NCBI RefSeq assembly: GCF_000389965.1
Contig: NC_021191.1
Span: 5,891,501-5,955,500 of the forward strand
Reading direction: 5' to 3'
DNA: 64,000 nt
From: Actinoplanes sp. N902-109
GTDB taxonomy: Bacteria > Actinomycetota > Actinomycetes > Mycobacteriales > Micromonosporaceae
Positions 39,186-49,069 of this stretch are shown in pieces. Each line of letters starts with the position of its first letter. The stretch's first letter is position 1. The position numbers and the translations under genes are program-made. The notes beneath the pieces are model-generated. The model worked only from the letters and a program-made list of their open reading frames with translations. It searched no databases and was not told the origin of the DNA.

Positions 39186-41387
39186 GTGACGCCGTACCCG
39201 TTCTCCGCCGTCGTCGGCCTTGACGATCTGCGCCTGGCCCTGCTGCTGACGGCGGTCTCGCCGGCCGTCGGCGGGGTGCTCGTCCGGGGTGAGAAAGGCA
39301 CCGCCAAGAGCACCGTCGTCCGGGCTCTGGCCGCCCTGCTGCCCGAGGTCGACGTGGTGCGGGGCTGCCGCTTCGCCTGTGACCCGGCGGCCCCCGACCC
39401 CGACTGCCCGGACGGCCCGCACGAGCCCGGTGCACCGCACGGGCACCGCCCCGCCGCCCTGGTCGAGCTGCCCGTCGGGGCGACCGAGGACCGGGTCGTG
39501 GGCACCCTCGACATCCAGCGGGCGCTGGCCGACGGCGTCAAGGCGTACGAGCCCGGGCTGCTGGCCGCCGCACACCGCGGCGCCCTCTACGTCGACGAGG
39601 TCAACCTGCTGCCCGATCACCTGGTCGACCTGCTGCTGGACGCGGCGGCGATGGGCCGGGCGCACGTCGAGCGGGACGGGGTGTCGGTCAAGCATGCCGC
39701 CCGCTTCCTGCTGGTGGGCACCATGAACCCGGAGGAGGGCGAGCCCCGCCCGCAGCTGGTCGACCGGTTCGGCCTGGTCGTGACGGTGGCGGCCCCCCGC
39801 GACGCGGTGCAGCGGGCCGAGGTGGTGCGCCGGCGGCTGGCCTACGAGCTCGATCCGGACGCCTTCGCCGAGCGGTTCACGGCCACCGAGCGGGAGCTGG
39901 CCGCCCGCATCCTCACCGCCCGCCGCGCCGTACCGTCGGTGCGGCTGCCGGACAAGGAGCTCGACCGGATCGCCCGGATCTGCCTGGCCTACGGCGTGGA
40001 CGGCATGCGCGCCGACATCGTGGTGGCCCGCTGCGCGGTCGCCCTGGCGGCCTGGCACGGCCGCGACACGGTCACTGCCGATGACGTACGGGACGCGGCC
40101 CGGCTCGCTCTGCCGCACCGGCGGCGCACCGACCCGCTCGACCCGCCCGGCACCGACGAGCAGCGGCTCGAGGAGGCCCTGGAGCAGGCCGGCATGGACG
40201 ACCCGGACGACGACCCGGACGGCGGCCCGGACGGCGGCCCGGACGGCGGCCCGGACGGCGACTCCGGCCCGGACGGCGGCGGACCCGACGGCGGGCCGGA
40301 CAGCGGCGGACCCGGCCCGGACGGCGGGCTCGACAGCAGCGGCGGCCCCGACGGCGGTCCGCCACCGGGTGCCGACGGTGCGCCGCCTTCTCCGCACGAC
40401 GCGCCGCCTCCACCGCCCGGCGCCGGCCCTGAGCCGGGGCCGGAGCAGCCCGCAGCGGATGATCAGAATGCGACGCCCGCCCGCCCCGGTGCCGGTGGGA
40501 CGCGGGCCGCGGCGCAGGCCGGGGCGGTCTACCGGCCCAAGACGCTGCGGATCGCGGCGCGGGGCGAGGGCGGGCATGCCGGGCGGCGCTCACCGGCGTT
40601 CGCGCGGCGCGGCCGGGTCGTCGGGTCGCGGATCCCGCAGGGCAAGCTCCGCGGCGCCCCGCACCTGCCCGCCACTCTGCGTGCCGCCATCCACCGGGCC
40701 GGCGCCGACCAGCGCGGGACAGCTTCGGCACAGCCACACGGTGCCGCCTCCGCGCAACCACGCGGGGGCGTGCGCGGGGCCGCTTTCGTGCAACCGCGTG
40801 ATCTGCGCGAGGCGGTGCATGTCGGGCGGGAGGCCAACCTGGTGCTGTTCGTGGTCGACGCCTCCGGGTCGATGGCGGCGCGCAAGCGGATGACCGTGGT
40901 CAAGACCGCGGTGCTGTCCCTGCTGCGCGACGCCTACCAGCGGCGGGACCGGGTCGGCATGATCACGTTCCGGGGCTCGGGCGCGGACCAGGTGCTCCCG
41001 CCCACCTCCAGCCACGAGGTCGGGGTGCTGCGGCTGGCGAGCCTGCGCACCGGTGGGCGTACCCCGCTGGCCGCGGGCCTGCGCACCGCCGCCACGACCA
41101 TCGCCACCGAGCGGCGCCGTGACCCGCGGCGGCGTCCGCTGCTCGTGGTGGTCACCGACGGGCGGGCCACCAGCGGGCCCGACCCCGCGACGGTTGCCCC
41201 CGCCCTGGCCGGGGTGTCCACGATCGTGGTCGACTGTGAGTCCGGGCCGGTGCGCCTCGGGCTGGCCCGCCGGCTCGCCGCCGTCCTGGGCGCCGAGGTC
41301 ATGCCGCTCGACGCGCTCGACGCGGGCGCAACTGCCGGGAACGCCGGCCGGACGGCGAACGCCGGCCCGCTGGGGAGGGTCGCCTGA
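39186..41387 (+). CDS. ChlI-ChlD-like fused chelatase subunit (putative cobaltochelatase)
   Basis: A 733-residue fusion. Residues about 1-330 are an AAA+ chelatase ATPase (Walker A RGEKGTAKST, LVGTMNPEEGEPRPQLVDRF). About 338-438 is a disordered Asp/Pro/Gly linker made of DGGPDGG repeats. About 540-733 is a von Willebrand A domain with the MIDAS motif D-A-S-G-S (near residue 556). Such proteins power insertion of cobalt or magnesium into tetrapyrroles together with a large CobN/ChlH subunit, which is not in the window. The GTG start has GGAAAGGA upstream. The B12 riboswitch and the following cobO and cobB make cobalt the likely metal. Confidence 0.88.
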   Translation: MTPYPFSAVVGLDDLRLALLLTAVSPAVGGVLVRGEKGTAKSTVVRALAALLPEVDVVRGCRFACDPAAPDPDCPDGPHEPGAPHGHRPAALVELPVGATEDRVVGTLDIQRALADGVKAYEPGLLAAAHRGALYVDEVNLLPDHLVDLLLDAAAMGRAHVERDGVSVKHAARFLLVGTMNPEEGEPRPQLVDRFGLVVTVAAPRDAVQRAEVVRRRLAYELDPDAFAERFTATERELAARILTARRAVPSVRLPDKELDRIARICLAYGVDGMRADIVVARCAVALAAWHGRDTVTADDVRDAARLALPHRRRTDPLDPPGTDEQRLEEALEQAGMDDPDDDPDGGPDGGPDGGPDGDSGPDGGGPDGGPDSGGPGPDGGLDSSGGPDGGPPPGADGAPPSPHDAPPPPPGAGPEPGPEQPAADDQNATPARPGAGGTRAAAQAGAVYRPKTLRIAARGEGGHAGRRSPAFARRGRVVGSRIPQGKLRGAPHLPATLRAAIHRAGADQRGTASAQPHGAASAQPRGGVRGAAFVQPRDLREAVHVGREANLVLFVVDASGSMAARKRMTVVKTAVLSLLRDAYQRRDRVGMITFRGSGADQVLPPTSSHEVGVLRLASLRTGGRTPLAAGLRTAATTIATERRRDPRRRPLLVVVTDGRATSGPDPATVAPALAGVSTIVVDCESGPVRLGLARRLAAVLGAEVMPLDALDAGATAGNAGRTANAGPLGRVA

Positions 41388-41989
41388 TGCCGCAGGGGAA
41401 AGTCACGACCGTTCCGCAAGACGGTCTCACCACGCGGCAGCGCCGGCGGCAGGCCGTGCTCGCCGTGCACACCGGGCACGGCAAGGGCAAGTCGACCGCC
41501 GCGTTCGGGATGGCCCTGCGCGCCTGGAACGCGGGCTGGTCGCTCGGGGTGTTCCAGTTCGTCAAGTCGGAGAAGTGGCGGGTCGGCGAGGAGTCCGCGC
41601 TCAAGGCCCTCGGCGAGGTGCCGGGCGGGCCGCCGGTCGCCTGGCACAAGATGGGCGAGGGCTGGTCGTGGATCCAGCGCGCGGGCACCGAACGCGACCA
41701 CGCCGCCGAGGCCGCCGAGGGGTGGGCCCAGATCAAGCGGGACCTCGCCGCGCAGACGTACGACTTCTACGTGCTCGACGAGTTCACGTACCCGATGAAG
41801 TGGGGCTGGGTCGACGTCGCCGATGTCGTCGGGACGCTGCGGCAGCGGCCGGGCACCCAGCACGTGGTGATCACCGGGCGGGACGCGCACCCCGACCTGC
41901 TGGCCGCCGCCGACCTGGTCACCGAGATGACCAAGGTCAAGCATCCGATGGACGCCGGTCGCAAGGGTCAGCGGGGCATCGAGTGGTGA
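41387..41989 (+). CDS. cobO: Cob(I)yrinic acid a,c-diamide adenosyltransferase
   Basis: A 200-residue CobO/BtuR-type enzyme that adds the 5-prime-deoxyadenosyl group to the cobalt of corrinoids using ATP. The P-loop GHGKGKSTAAFGMALRAWNAGW and the segments GVFQFVKSEKWRVGEE, YDFYVLDEFTYPMKWGW, VVITGRDAHPDLLAAADLVTEM and the C-terminal GQRGIEW are as in the family. Start ATG 41387 shares a base with the stop of the chelatase gene (TGATG), and its stop overlaps the start of cobB, so all are translated as a unit. Confidence 0.95.
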   Translation: MPQGKVTTVPQDGLTTRQRRRQAVLAVHTGHGKGKSTAAFGMALRAWNAGWSLGVFQFVKSEKWRVGEESALKALGEVPGGPPVAWHKMGEGWSWIQRAGTERDHAAEAAEGWAQIKRDLAAQTYDFYVLDEFTYPMKWGWVDVADVVGTLRQRPGTQHVVITGRDAHPDLLAAADLVTEMTKVKHPMDAGRKGQRGIEW

Positions 41990-43344
41990 GCGTCGCGCGT
42001 ATCGTCGTGGCCGCGCCCGCCTCCGGGCACGGCAAGACCACGATTGCCACGGGGCTGCTGGCCGCGTACGCCGGACGGGGTCTGCGGGTTGCGCCTTTCA
42101 AGGTGGGCCCGGACTACATCGACCCGAGCTACCACGCGCTCGCGGCGGGGCGGCCGGGGCGCAACCTCGACCCGGTCATGGTGGGCGAGCAGACGATCGG
42201 GCCGCTGTTCGCGCACGGCTCGGCGGGTGCCGACCTCGCCGTGGTCGAGGGCGTGATGGGGCTGTACGACGGGCGCGCCGGCGGCGGTGACACCGGCTCG
42301 ACCGCGCACGTCGCCGGGCTGCTCGACGCGCCGGTGCTGCTGGTGGTCAACGCCGCCGCGCAGGGCCGGTCGGTGGCCGCCCTGGTGCACGGCTTCCGCA
42401 GCTTCGGCAACGTACGGATCGGCGGGGTGATCCTCAACCAGGTCGGCTCGGACCGGCACGAGGCGATCCTGCGCGAGGCCTGCGAGGAGGTCGGCACCCC
42501 GGTGCTCGGGGCGATGCGCCGGACGTCCGCCGTCGAGGCCCCCTCCCGCCACCTCGGCCTGGTCCCGGCCGCCGAACGCCGAGCCGAAGCTCTGGCCTCG
42601 GTGGACGCGCTGGCCGCACTGGTCGAGTCGTCGGTCGACCTCGACGCGGTGCTGGCGCTGGCCCGGTCGGCACTCCCGCTCGCCGCGACGCCCTGGACCC
42701 CGCAGGTCCCGGACCCGGTGCCGGGCCGCCCGGTGGTCGCGCTCGCCGGTGGTCCCGCTTTCACCTTCGCGTACGCCGAGACGGCCGAACTCCTCGCCGG
42801 AGCCGGCGCCGAGGTGGTGGTCGTCGACCCGCTGCGCGACGAGAAGCTCCCCGACAACACCCGCGCCCTGGTGGTGGGTGGCGGCTTCCCCGAGGTGTAC
42901 GCGGCCGAGCTGTCCGCCAACGAACCCCTGCGCCTCGCGGTGGCCTCGCTGGCCGCCGTCGGCCTCCCGATCGCCGCGGAATGCGCGGGCCTGCTCTGGC
43001 TGTGCCGCACCCTCGACGGCGCCCCGATGTGCGGCGTCCTGGACGCGGACGCGGCCATGACCCCGTCGCTGACGCTGGGCTACCGCGACGCGGTCGCGCT
43101 CTCGGACAGCCCGCTGTTCCCCGCCGGCTCCCGCATCACCGGCCACGAGTTCCACCGTACGACGGTGCACCCGCGCAGCGGCCTGCTCCTGGAACCCGCC
43201 GCCGGAGCCGCCTGGGCCTGGCGCGGCGCCGACCCGGAGGGTTTCGCGGCACCCTCGCTGCACGCCTCGTACCTGCACCTGCACTGGGCCGCCGACCCGG
43301 CGATCGCCCACCGCTTCGTCACGGCCGCCGCGTCGGCACCATGA
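41986..43344 (+). CDS. cobB: Cobyrinic acid a,c-diamide synthase
   Basis: A 452-residue CobB/CbiA enzyme, amidating carboxylates a and c of the corrin ring with glutamine and ATP. The N-terminal dethiobiotin-synthetase-like domain has APASGHGKTTIATGLLAAYAGRG and the metal-binding KVGPDYIDPSYH. The C-terminal class I glutamine amidotransferase domain has VVGGGFPEVYAAEL and the nucleophile Cys in AAECAGLLWL; a late His pair (HASYLHLHW) completes the triad. The start is GTG 41986 overlapping cobO by 4 bases; the stop overlaps the next gene. Confidence 0.95.
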   Translation: MSVARIVVAAPASGHGKTTIATGLLAAYAGRGLRVAPFKVGPDYIDPSYHALAAGRPGRNLDPVMVGEQTIGPLFAHGSAGADLAVVEGVMGLYDGRAGGGDTGSTAHVAGLLDAPVLLVVNAAAQGRSVAALVHGFRSFGNVRIGGVILNQVGSDRHEAILREACEEVGTPVLGAMRRTSAVEAPSRHLGLVPAAERRAEALASVDALAALVESSVDLDAVLALARSALPLAATPWTPQVPDPVPGRPVVALAGGPAFTFAYAETAELLAGAGAEVVVVDPLRDEKLPDNTRALVVGGGFPEVYAAELSANEPLRLAVASLAAVGLPIAAECAGLLWLCRTLDGAPMCGVLDADAAMTPSLTLGYRDAVALSDSPLFPAGSRITGHEFHRTTVHPRSGLLLEPAAGAAWAWRGADPEGFAAPSLHASYLHLHWAADPAIAHRFVTAAASAP

Positions 43345-43787
43345 GGGCGCTGGGCATCGGGGCCCAGTCCTCCGCAACCCTGACCGACCTCGGGAACGCC
43401 CTGGCCGGCCTGAAGGACGCCCTGGCCGGCCACGGGAACGCCCCGGCCGGCCTCGGCGACGTCGGGGCGCACCTCGGGGGTGACCTCCGCATCGACACGC
43501 TGGCCACCCTCGACCGCCTCGGGCCGGTGGTCGCACCCTTCGCCGACCGTGGAGCGTGGCCGCTGCTGCTCTTCACCGCGGCCGAACTCGCCGCGATGCC
43601 AACCCCGCACACGGTCCGCCGGACCGGCGCGCCCAGCGTCGCGGAGGCGGCGGCGCTCCGCGCGGCCGGCCCGGCAGCCGTCCTGCTCATCCCCAAGACC
43701 ACCTTCACCCGGGTGACCCTCGCGCTGGCCATCACCCCGCCGGCGCCGCCGGGTGCTGCCCCGCCGCGGCTCGATCCGCCGGGCTGA
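43341..43787 (+). CDS. CobE/CbiG C-terminal-like cobalamin biosynthesis protein
   Basis: A 148-residue protein. It begins MRALGIGAQSSATLTDL, contains LRIDTLATLDRLGPVVAPFAD, LLFTAAELAAMPTP and SVAEAAALRAAGPAAVLLIPKTTFTRVTLALAI, the profile of CobE and of the C-terminal domain of CbiG, which assist ring contraction in corrin synthesis. Two short degenerate repeats (LAGLKDALAGHGNAPAGLGD) replace part of the N-terminal helix region, which is unusual. It is coupled to cobB by an ATGA overlap and ends the riboswitch operon. A direct repeat CTCGGCGGCAGCCCTCAG occurs twice after it. Confidence 0.75.
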   Translation: MRALGIGAQSSATLTDLGNALAGLKDALAGHGNAPAGLGDVGAHLGGDLRIDTLATLDRLGPVVAPFADRGAWPLLLFTAAELAAMPTPHTVRRTGAPSVAEAAALRAAGPAAVLLIPKTTFTRVTLALAITPPAPPGAAPPRLDPPG

Positions 43788-43829
43788 TCCCCCGCGGCTC
43801 GGCGGCAGCCCTCAGCTCGGCGGCAGCCC

Positions 43830-45404
43830 TCAGCCGCGCGGGGCGTCGACGGCCTTCTCCGTGCTCGGCAGGGGCGACGGGGCGAGGTGATCGAGTTCGG
43901 TCAGAACGTCCGTGACGGCCTCGGCTGACCTTTCGATGAGCGGGCGGAGCCGGCGGTAGAGCGCCGCGTCGGCCGGGTCCGGCCGGGTGTGGCCGGTGAT
44001 GGCGACGAGGGCCGCCGCCTGGTCGAGGTCCGGCAGGTGGCCGATGGCGTGCAGGCCGAGGAGGCAGGCGCCCAGCGCGGTGCCCTCGGGGGTGTCGGCG
44101 ACGGCCACCGGGAGGTCCAGGGCGGCGGCCAGGATGCCGACCCAGAGCTCGGAGTTGACCGCGCCGCCGGTGGCCCGTACCTCGGTCATGGCGATGTGCT
44201 CCGCGGCGAAGGTGTCGCGGACCAGGGCGAGCTGCTGACAGACGCCTTCCACCGCGGCCCGGACCAGGTGGGCGCGGCCGTGTTCGCGGCGCAGCCCGAG
44301 GTAGGCACCGCGCATGCCGCCACGCCACCAGGGGGCCCGCTCGCCCAGCAGGTACGGCAGGCAGAGCAGGCCGTCGCTGCCGGCGGGGGAACCGGCCGCC
44401 TCGAGCAGCAGGGCGGCGTCGCGTTCGTCGGCGTCGTCACCCTCGGCGGCCGGGCGGTCGAAACCCGCGGCCATGGTCTGACCGGCCCAGCGGACCACCG
44501 AGCCGGCGTTGTTGATCGCGCCGCCCAGCGCCCAGCGGTCCTCGGTGAGGGCGTAGCAGAACAGCCGGCCGGCCTGGTCGGCCACCGGGTGATCGACCAG
44601 CATGCGCAGCGCGCCGCTGGTGCCGAGGGAAACGGCGGCGACACCGGCGGGGGTGGCGCCGACACCGAGGTTGGCCAGCGGGCCGTCGGCGGCGCCGATG
44701 ACCAGCGGGGTGCCCGGGGGCAGGCCCGCGGCGGCGGCGACGTCGGGGTCGAGCTTGAGCACCGTGGTGGTGGGGACGACCTCGGCGAGCTGGTCCTCGC
44801 GGACGCCGGTGAGGTCGAGGGCCTCGGGGTCCCAGCGACGCTGGTGGATGTCGTACATGCCGGTGCCGGACGCGACGGACAGGTCGAGCACGAAGCCCGC
44901 CCCGGCGAGCCCGCTGAGCACGACCTCCTTGACGCCGCCCCAGCGCGGGGTGTCGCGCAGCAGCCGCGGGTCCTCGTCGCGCCACCAGGCGAGCTTGGCC
45001 AGCGGCGCCATCGGGTGCACCGGGGTGCCGGTGCGGGCCTGCAGCCCCTTGGCGCGGCCGGCCTCGGCGATGCGGCGGCTGTGCTCGGCGGCCCGGTTGT
45101 CGGCCCAGGTGATCAGCGGGCCGCGGGGACTGCCGTCGGCGTCGAGCGGGGCGAGGCCGTGCAGGAACGCCGACAGGCTGACCGCGACGACCTGGTCGCC
45201 GCGCTCGCGGACCCGGGTGGCCACGCCGACCAGCGCCTCGATCGCGGCGTCGCGCAGCCGGGCGGCGTCCAGCTCGGCGCGGCCCGGGCCTGGCACCGAC
45301 AGCGGGTAGTGCACGCTGGTGGTCACCAGCACCTCGCCGTTCGGACCGGCAGCGATGCCCTTGGTCGCGGTCGTGCCAGTGTCGATCCCGATGACGACAT
45401 CCAT
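43830..45404 (-). CDS. FGGY-family carbohydrate kinase
   Basis: A 524-residue sugar kinase of gluconokinase/xylulokinase type. The start VIGIDTGTTATKGIAAGPNG is the phosphate-binding motif of the FGGY fold; ITWADNRAAEHSRRI, GAADGPLANLGVGA, VSLGTSGALRML and GGAVNSELWVGILAAALDLPV follow in order. It would phosphorylate a sugar or sugar acid with ATP. The start ATG 45402-45404 has GGAGGCC upstream; longer starts overlap the divergent glycosyltransferase. No dedicated transporter or dehydrogenase is adjacent, so the substrate remains open. Confidence 0.88.
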   Translation of the reverse strand: MDVVIGIDTGTTATKGIAAGPNGEVLVTTSVHYPLSVPGPGRAELDAARLRDAAIEALVGVATRVRERGDQVVAVSLSAFLHGLAPLDADGSPRGPLITWADNRAAEHSRRIAEAGRAKGLQARTGTPVHPMAPLAKLAWWRDEDPRLLRDTPRWGGVKEVVLSGLAGAGFVLDLSVASGTGMYDIHQRRWDPEALDLTGVREDQLAEVVPTTTVLKLDPDVAAAAGLPPGTPLVIGAADGPLANLGVGATPAGVAAVSLGTSGALRMLVDHPVADQAGRLFCYALTEDRWALGGAINNAGSVVRWAGQTMAAGFDRPAAEGDDADERDAALLLEAAGSPAGSDGLLCLPYLLGERAPWWRGGMRGAYLGLRREHGRAHLVRAAVEGVCQQLALVRDTFAAEHIAMTEVRATGGAVNSELWVGILAAALDLPVAVADTPEGTALGACLLGLHAIGHLPDLDQAAALVAITGHTRPDPADAALYRRLRPLIERSAEAVTDVLTELDHLAPSPLPSTEKAVDAPRG

Positions 45405-45446
45405 GCCGGCCTCCGAAGCGAGGGAACAAGAGACCATGATGGTGTC

Positions 45447-46691
45447 ATGCGGGTGCTGATCGTGACGTCGGGCTCGATGGGCGACGTGGCACCGTTCACC
45501 GGGCTGGGTCTGCGCCTGCGGCAGGCCGGGCACGAGGTGACGCTGGCCGCCCACGAGAGCTTCCGGGCCGGGGTGGAGCTGCCGTTCCTGCCGCTACCGG
45601 GCGATGTGCGCGCGATCCTGCCGCAGACCCGGGCCGGGGGCGGGCCGCGCTCGCTGCTGCGGCTGCTGACCCTCGCCCGGCCGCTGATCGCCGAGCTGGG
45701 CGACGGGATCGCCGCGGCGGTGCGGGACAGCCGGGCCGAGGTGGTGCTGCTGTCCACGATGGTGGCTCCGCTGGGCTACTCGGTGGCGGAGGCGGCGGGC
45801 ATCCCGTGGGCCGGGGTCTTCCTGCAGCCGGTGCTGCCGACCGGCGCGTTCGGCCCGGTGCTGACCGGCGGGACCGACACCGGCGTCCCGGCGGTCAACC
45901 GGCTGCTCGGGCGGTTCATGGAGGCGTCGTCGACGCCGCTGTACCGGGGGCCGATCCGCGAGCTGCGCGCCCGGCTGGGCCTGCCCGGCAGATCCAACCG
46001 GCAGCTGCAACGCGAGCAACGGCACCGGTTCCCGACGTTCCACGGGTTCAGCCCGCACGTCGTGGCGCGACCGCCGGACTGGCCGGCGTCACACGAGGTG
46101 GTGGGCTACTGGTGGCCGGCGCGCCCGGCGGGGTGGCAGCCGCCGGCCGAGGTGGCCGCGTTCCTGGCCGCCGGGCCGCCGCCGGTGGTCATCGGGTTCG
46201 GCAGCATGGCGACCGGGGCGAACGACCGGCTGGCCCGGCTGGTGCCGGCTGCGGTGCGCCGGGCCGGCGTCCGGGCGATCGTCCAGGCCGGGTGGTCCGG
46301 GCTGCGGGTGGGCGAGCATCCCGGCATCCTGCAGACCGGTCCGCTGCCCCACGACTGGCTTTTTCCCCGTACGGCCGCAGTGGTCCACCACGCCGGGGCG
46401 GGCACCACGGCGGCGGCGCTGCGGGCGGGGGTGCCGGCTGTCGCCGTACCCGTGCTGGCGGACCAACCGTTCTGGGCCCGGCGGCTGGCCGATCTCGGGG
46501 TGAGCCCGGCGCCGATCCCGTTGCCGCGGCTGACCGCGGAGCGGCTGGCCGGCGCGATCACCGCCGCGCTGACCAAGCGCGACCGGGCGGCGCGGCTGGC
46601 CACCCGGATCGCCGGGGAGGACGGCGCTGCCCGGATCCTCGAATGGCTCGAGGACCCGGGCAGGCGCCCGACCGGTCTCAGCGCTCCATGA
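45447..46691 (+). CDS. GT1-family (MGT/sterol-type) glycosyltransferase
   Basis: A 414-residue GT-B enzyme. The N-terminal strand is RVLIVTSGSMGDVAPFTGLGLRLRQAGHEVTLAAHESF, the motif of macrolide/sterol glycosyltransferases; the C-terminal donor site contains VIGFGSMA and VVHHAGAGTTAAALRAGVPAVAVP with two His before the AGAGTT loop. It transfers an activated sugar onto a lipophilic acceptor, which cannot be named. It is divergent from the FGGY kinase gene by 42 bases and converges on citrate synthase. Confidence 0.87.
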   Translation: MRVLIVTSGSMGDVAPFTGLGLRLRQAGHEVTLAAHESFRAGVELPFLPLPGDVRAILPQTRAGGGPRSLLRLLTLARPLIAELGDGIAAAVRDSRAEVVLLSTMVAPLGYSVAEAAGIPWAGVFLQPVLPTGAFGPVLTGGTDTGVPAVNRLLGRFMEASSTPLYRGPIRELRARLGLPGRSNRQLQREQRHRFPTFHGFSPHVVARPPDWPASHEVVGYWWPARPAGWQPPAEVAAFLAAGPPPVVIGFGSMATGANDRLARLVPAAVRRAGVRAIVQAGWSGLRVGEHPGILQTGPLPHDWLFPRTAAVVHHAGAGTTAAALRAGVPAVAVPVLADQPFWARRLADLGVSPAPIPLPRLTAERLAGAITAALTKRDRAARLATRIAGEDGAARILEWLEDPGRRPTGLSAP

Positions 46692-46719
46692 CCGGAACCC
46701 AGCGTTCGACGATCGGGGC

Positions 46720-48003
<1,284 letters not shown>

Positions 48004-48183
48004 TATTTCCCTCACTTCACCGGCAGATGTCGCCAATAACCTGCCGTTCACCGTAAACCCTCAAGCTGAACGGGTCATCAGCCGCCTCGATCCCTGAGGG
48101 ATTGATCACGAATAGGTGCGGATCGTCACACCATAGATAATGGTCTGTAGACCGCGTGCTCCGCGGTGCGAGGTGGTGAACCG

Positions 48184-49044
48184 ATGCAGATACCGGGCCC
48201 TGCTCCTGTCGTCGTCGCTGTCAACGGATCCGCGGCCGGCCTGGCGGCCGCGCGGCTCGGCGCCCGGGAGGCTGTGGCGCGTGGGCTGCCGCTCCGTGTG
48301 CTGCACGCCTTCGCCTGGCCGGGCACCCGCTACACCGATGATCCCCCGGATTACCCGAGCGCGCGACACGATGCCGGTCAGACGGTGCGGGAGGCGGTCG
48401 CGACGGCGGCGCGCACGGTGCCGGGCGTACGGGTGGAGGGCCGGTTGATCGACGGCCAGCCGGTGCGCGAGCTGGTGCGCCAGAGCCGCACGGCGGCGCT
48501 GCTGGTGCTCGGCGACGAGGGCCTGGCGGCCAGCCGGTGGCTCCCGCCGGACTCGGTGCTGGTCCAGGTGGTCGCGCACGCGCGCTGCCCGGTGCTGGTC
48601 GCCCGCGGGGTACGCCCACCGGCCGGTCCCCTGCTAGCGGCGGTGGACGGCTCGGCCAGCTCGGTCCTGGCCCTGCGGCTCGCCGCCGACGAGGCGCGCC
48701 GCCGGCAGGTCGGCCTGGAGGTCGCGCACGTGGTGGGCGACGCCGCGCAGGCCGCGGCCGGGCAGCGCCTGATCGAGCAGGTGGTGGGGCACCTTCCCAC
48801 CCCCTTCCCGGTACGGTCGCAGGTGCTGGTCGGTGAGCCCGCCCCGACCCTGGTCCGGGCGTCCCGGCGGGCCCGGATGATGGTCGTGGGACCACGCGGC
48901 ACCGACAGCGGCATGCTGCTGGGCGCGGTCGCCTCGGAGTTGCTGTGCCGTTGTGCCTGTCCCACTGTGTTTGTGCACGGAACCCCTGCCGGGAGGCACC
49001 CGGTGGACGGTACGGTGCCTTCGGTGGGTGCATTGATCAGCTGA
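48184..49044 (+). CDS. Universal stress protein with two Usp domains
   Basis: A 286-residue tandem Usp protein. Each half starts with a hydrophobic strand and Asp/Asn-Gly-Ser (VVVAVNGSAAG and LLAAVDGSASS) and ends with the ATP-loop segment; the second half has VVGPRGTDSGMLLGAVASELL close to G-x2-G-x9-G. The first half has a weaker loop (LVLGDEGLAASRWLPPDSV), suggesting one active nucleotide site. Such proteins help survival in stasis and hypoxia. ATG 48184 has a modest site GGTG upstream. An AT-rich stretch, 48100-48150, upstream probably holds the promoter. Confidence 0.85.
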   Translation: MQIPGPAPVVVAVNGSAAGLAAARLGAREAVARGLPLRVLHAFAWPGTRYTDDPPDYPSARHDAGQTVREAVATAARTVPGVRVEGRLIDGQPVRELVRQSRTAALLVLGDEGLAASRWLPPDSVLVQVVAHARCPVLVARGVRPPAGPLLAAVDGSASSVLALRLAADEARRRQVGLEVAHVVGDAAQAAAGQRLIEQVVGHLPTPFPVRSQVLVGEPAPTLVRASRRARMMVVGPRGTDSGMLLGAVASELLCRCACPTVFVHGTPAGRHPVDGTVPSVGALIS

Positions 49045-49069
49045 CACGGGTGCCAGGGGGCGATGCGGG

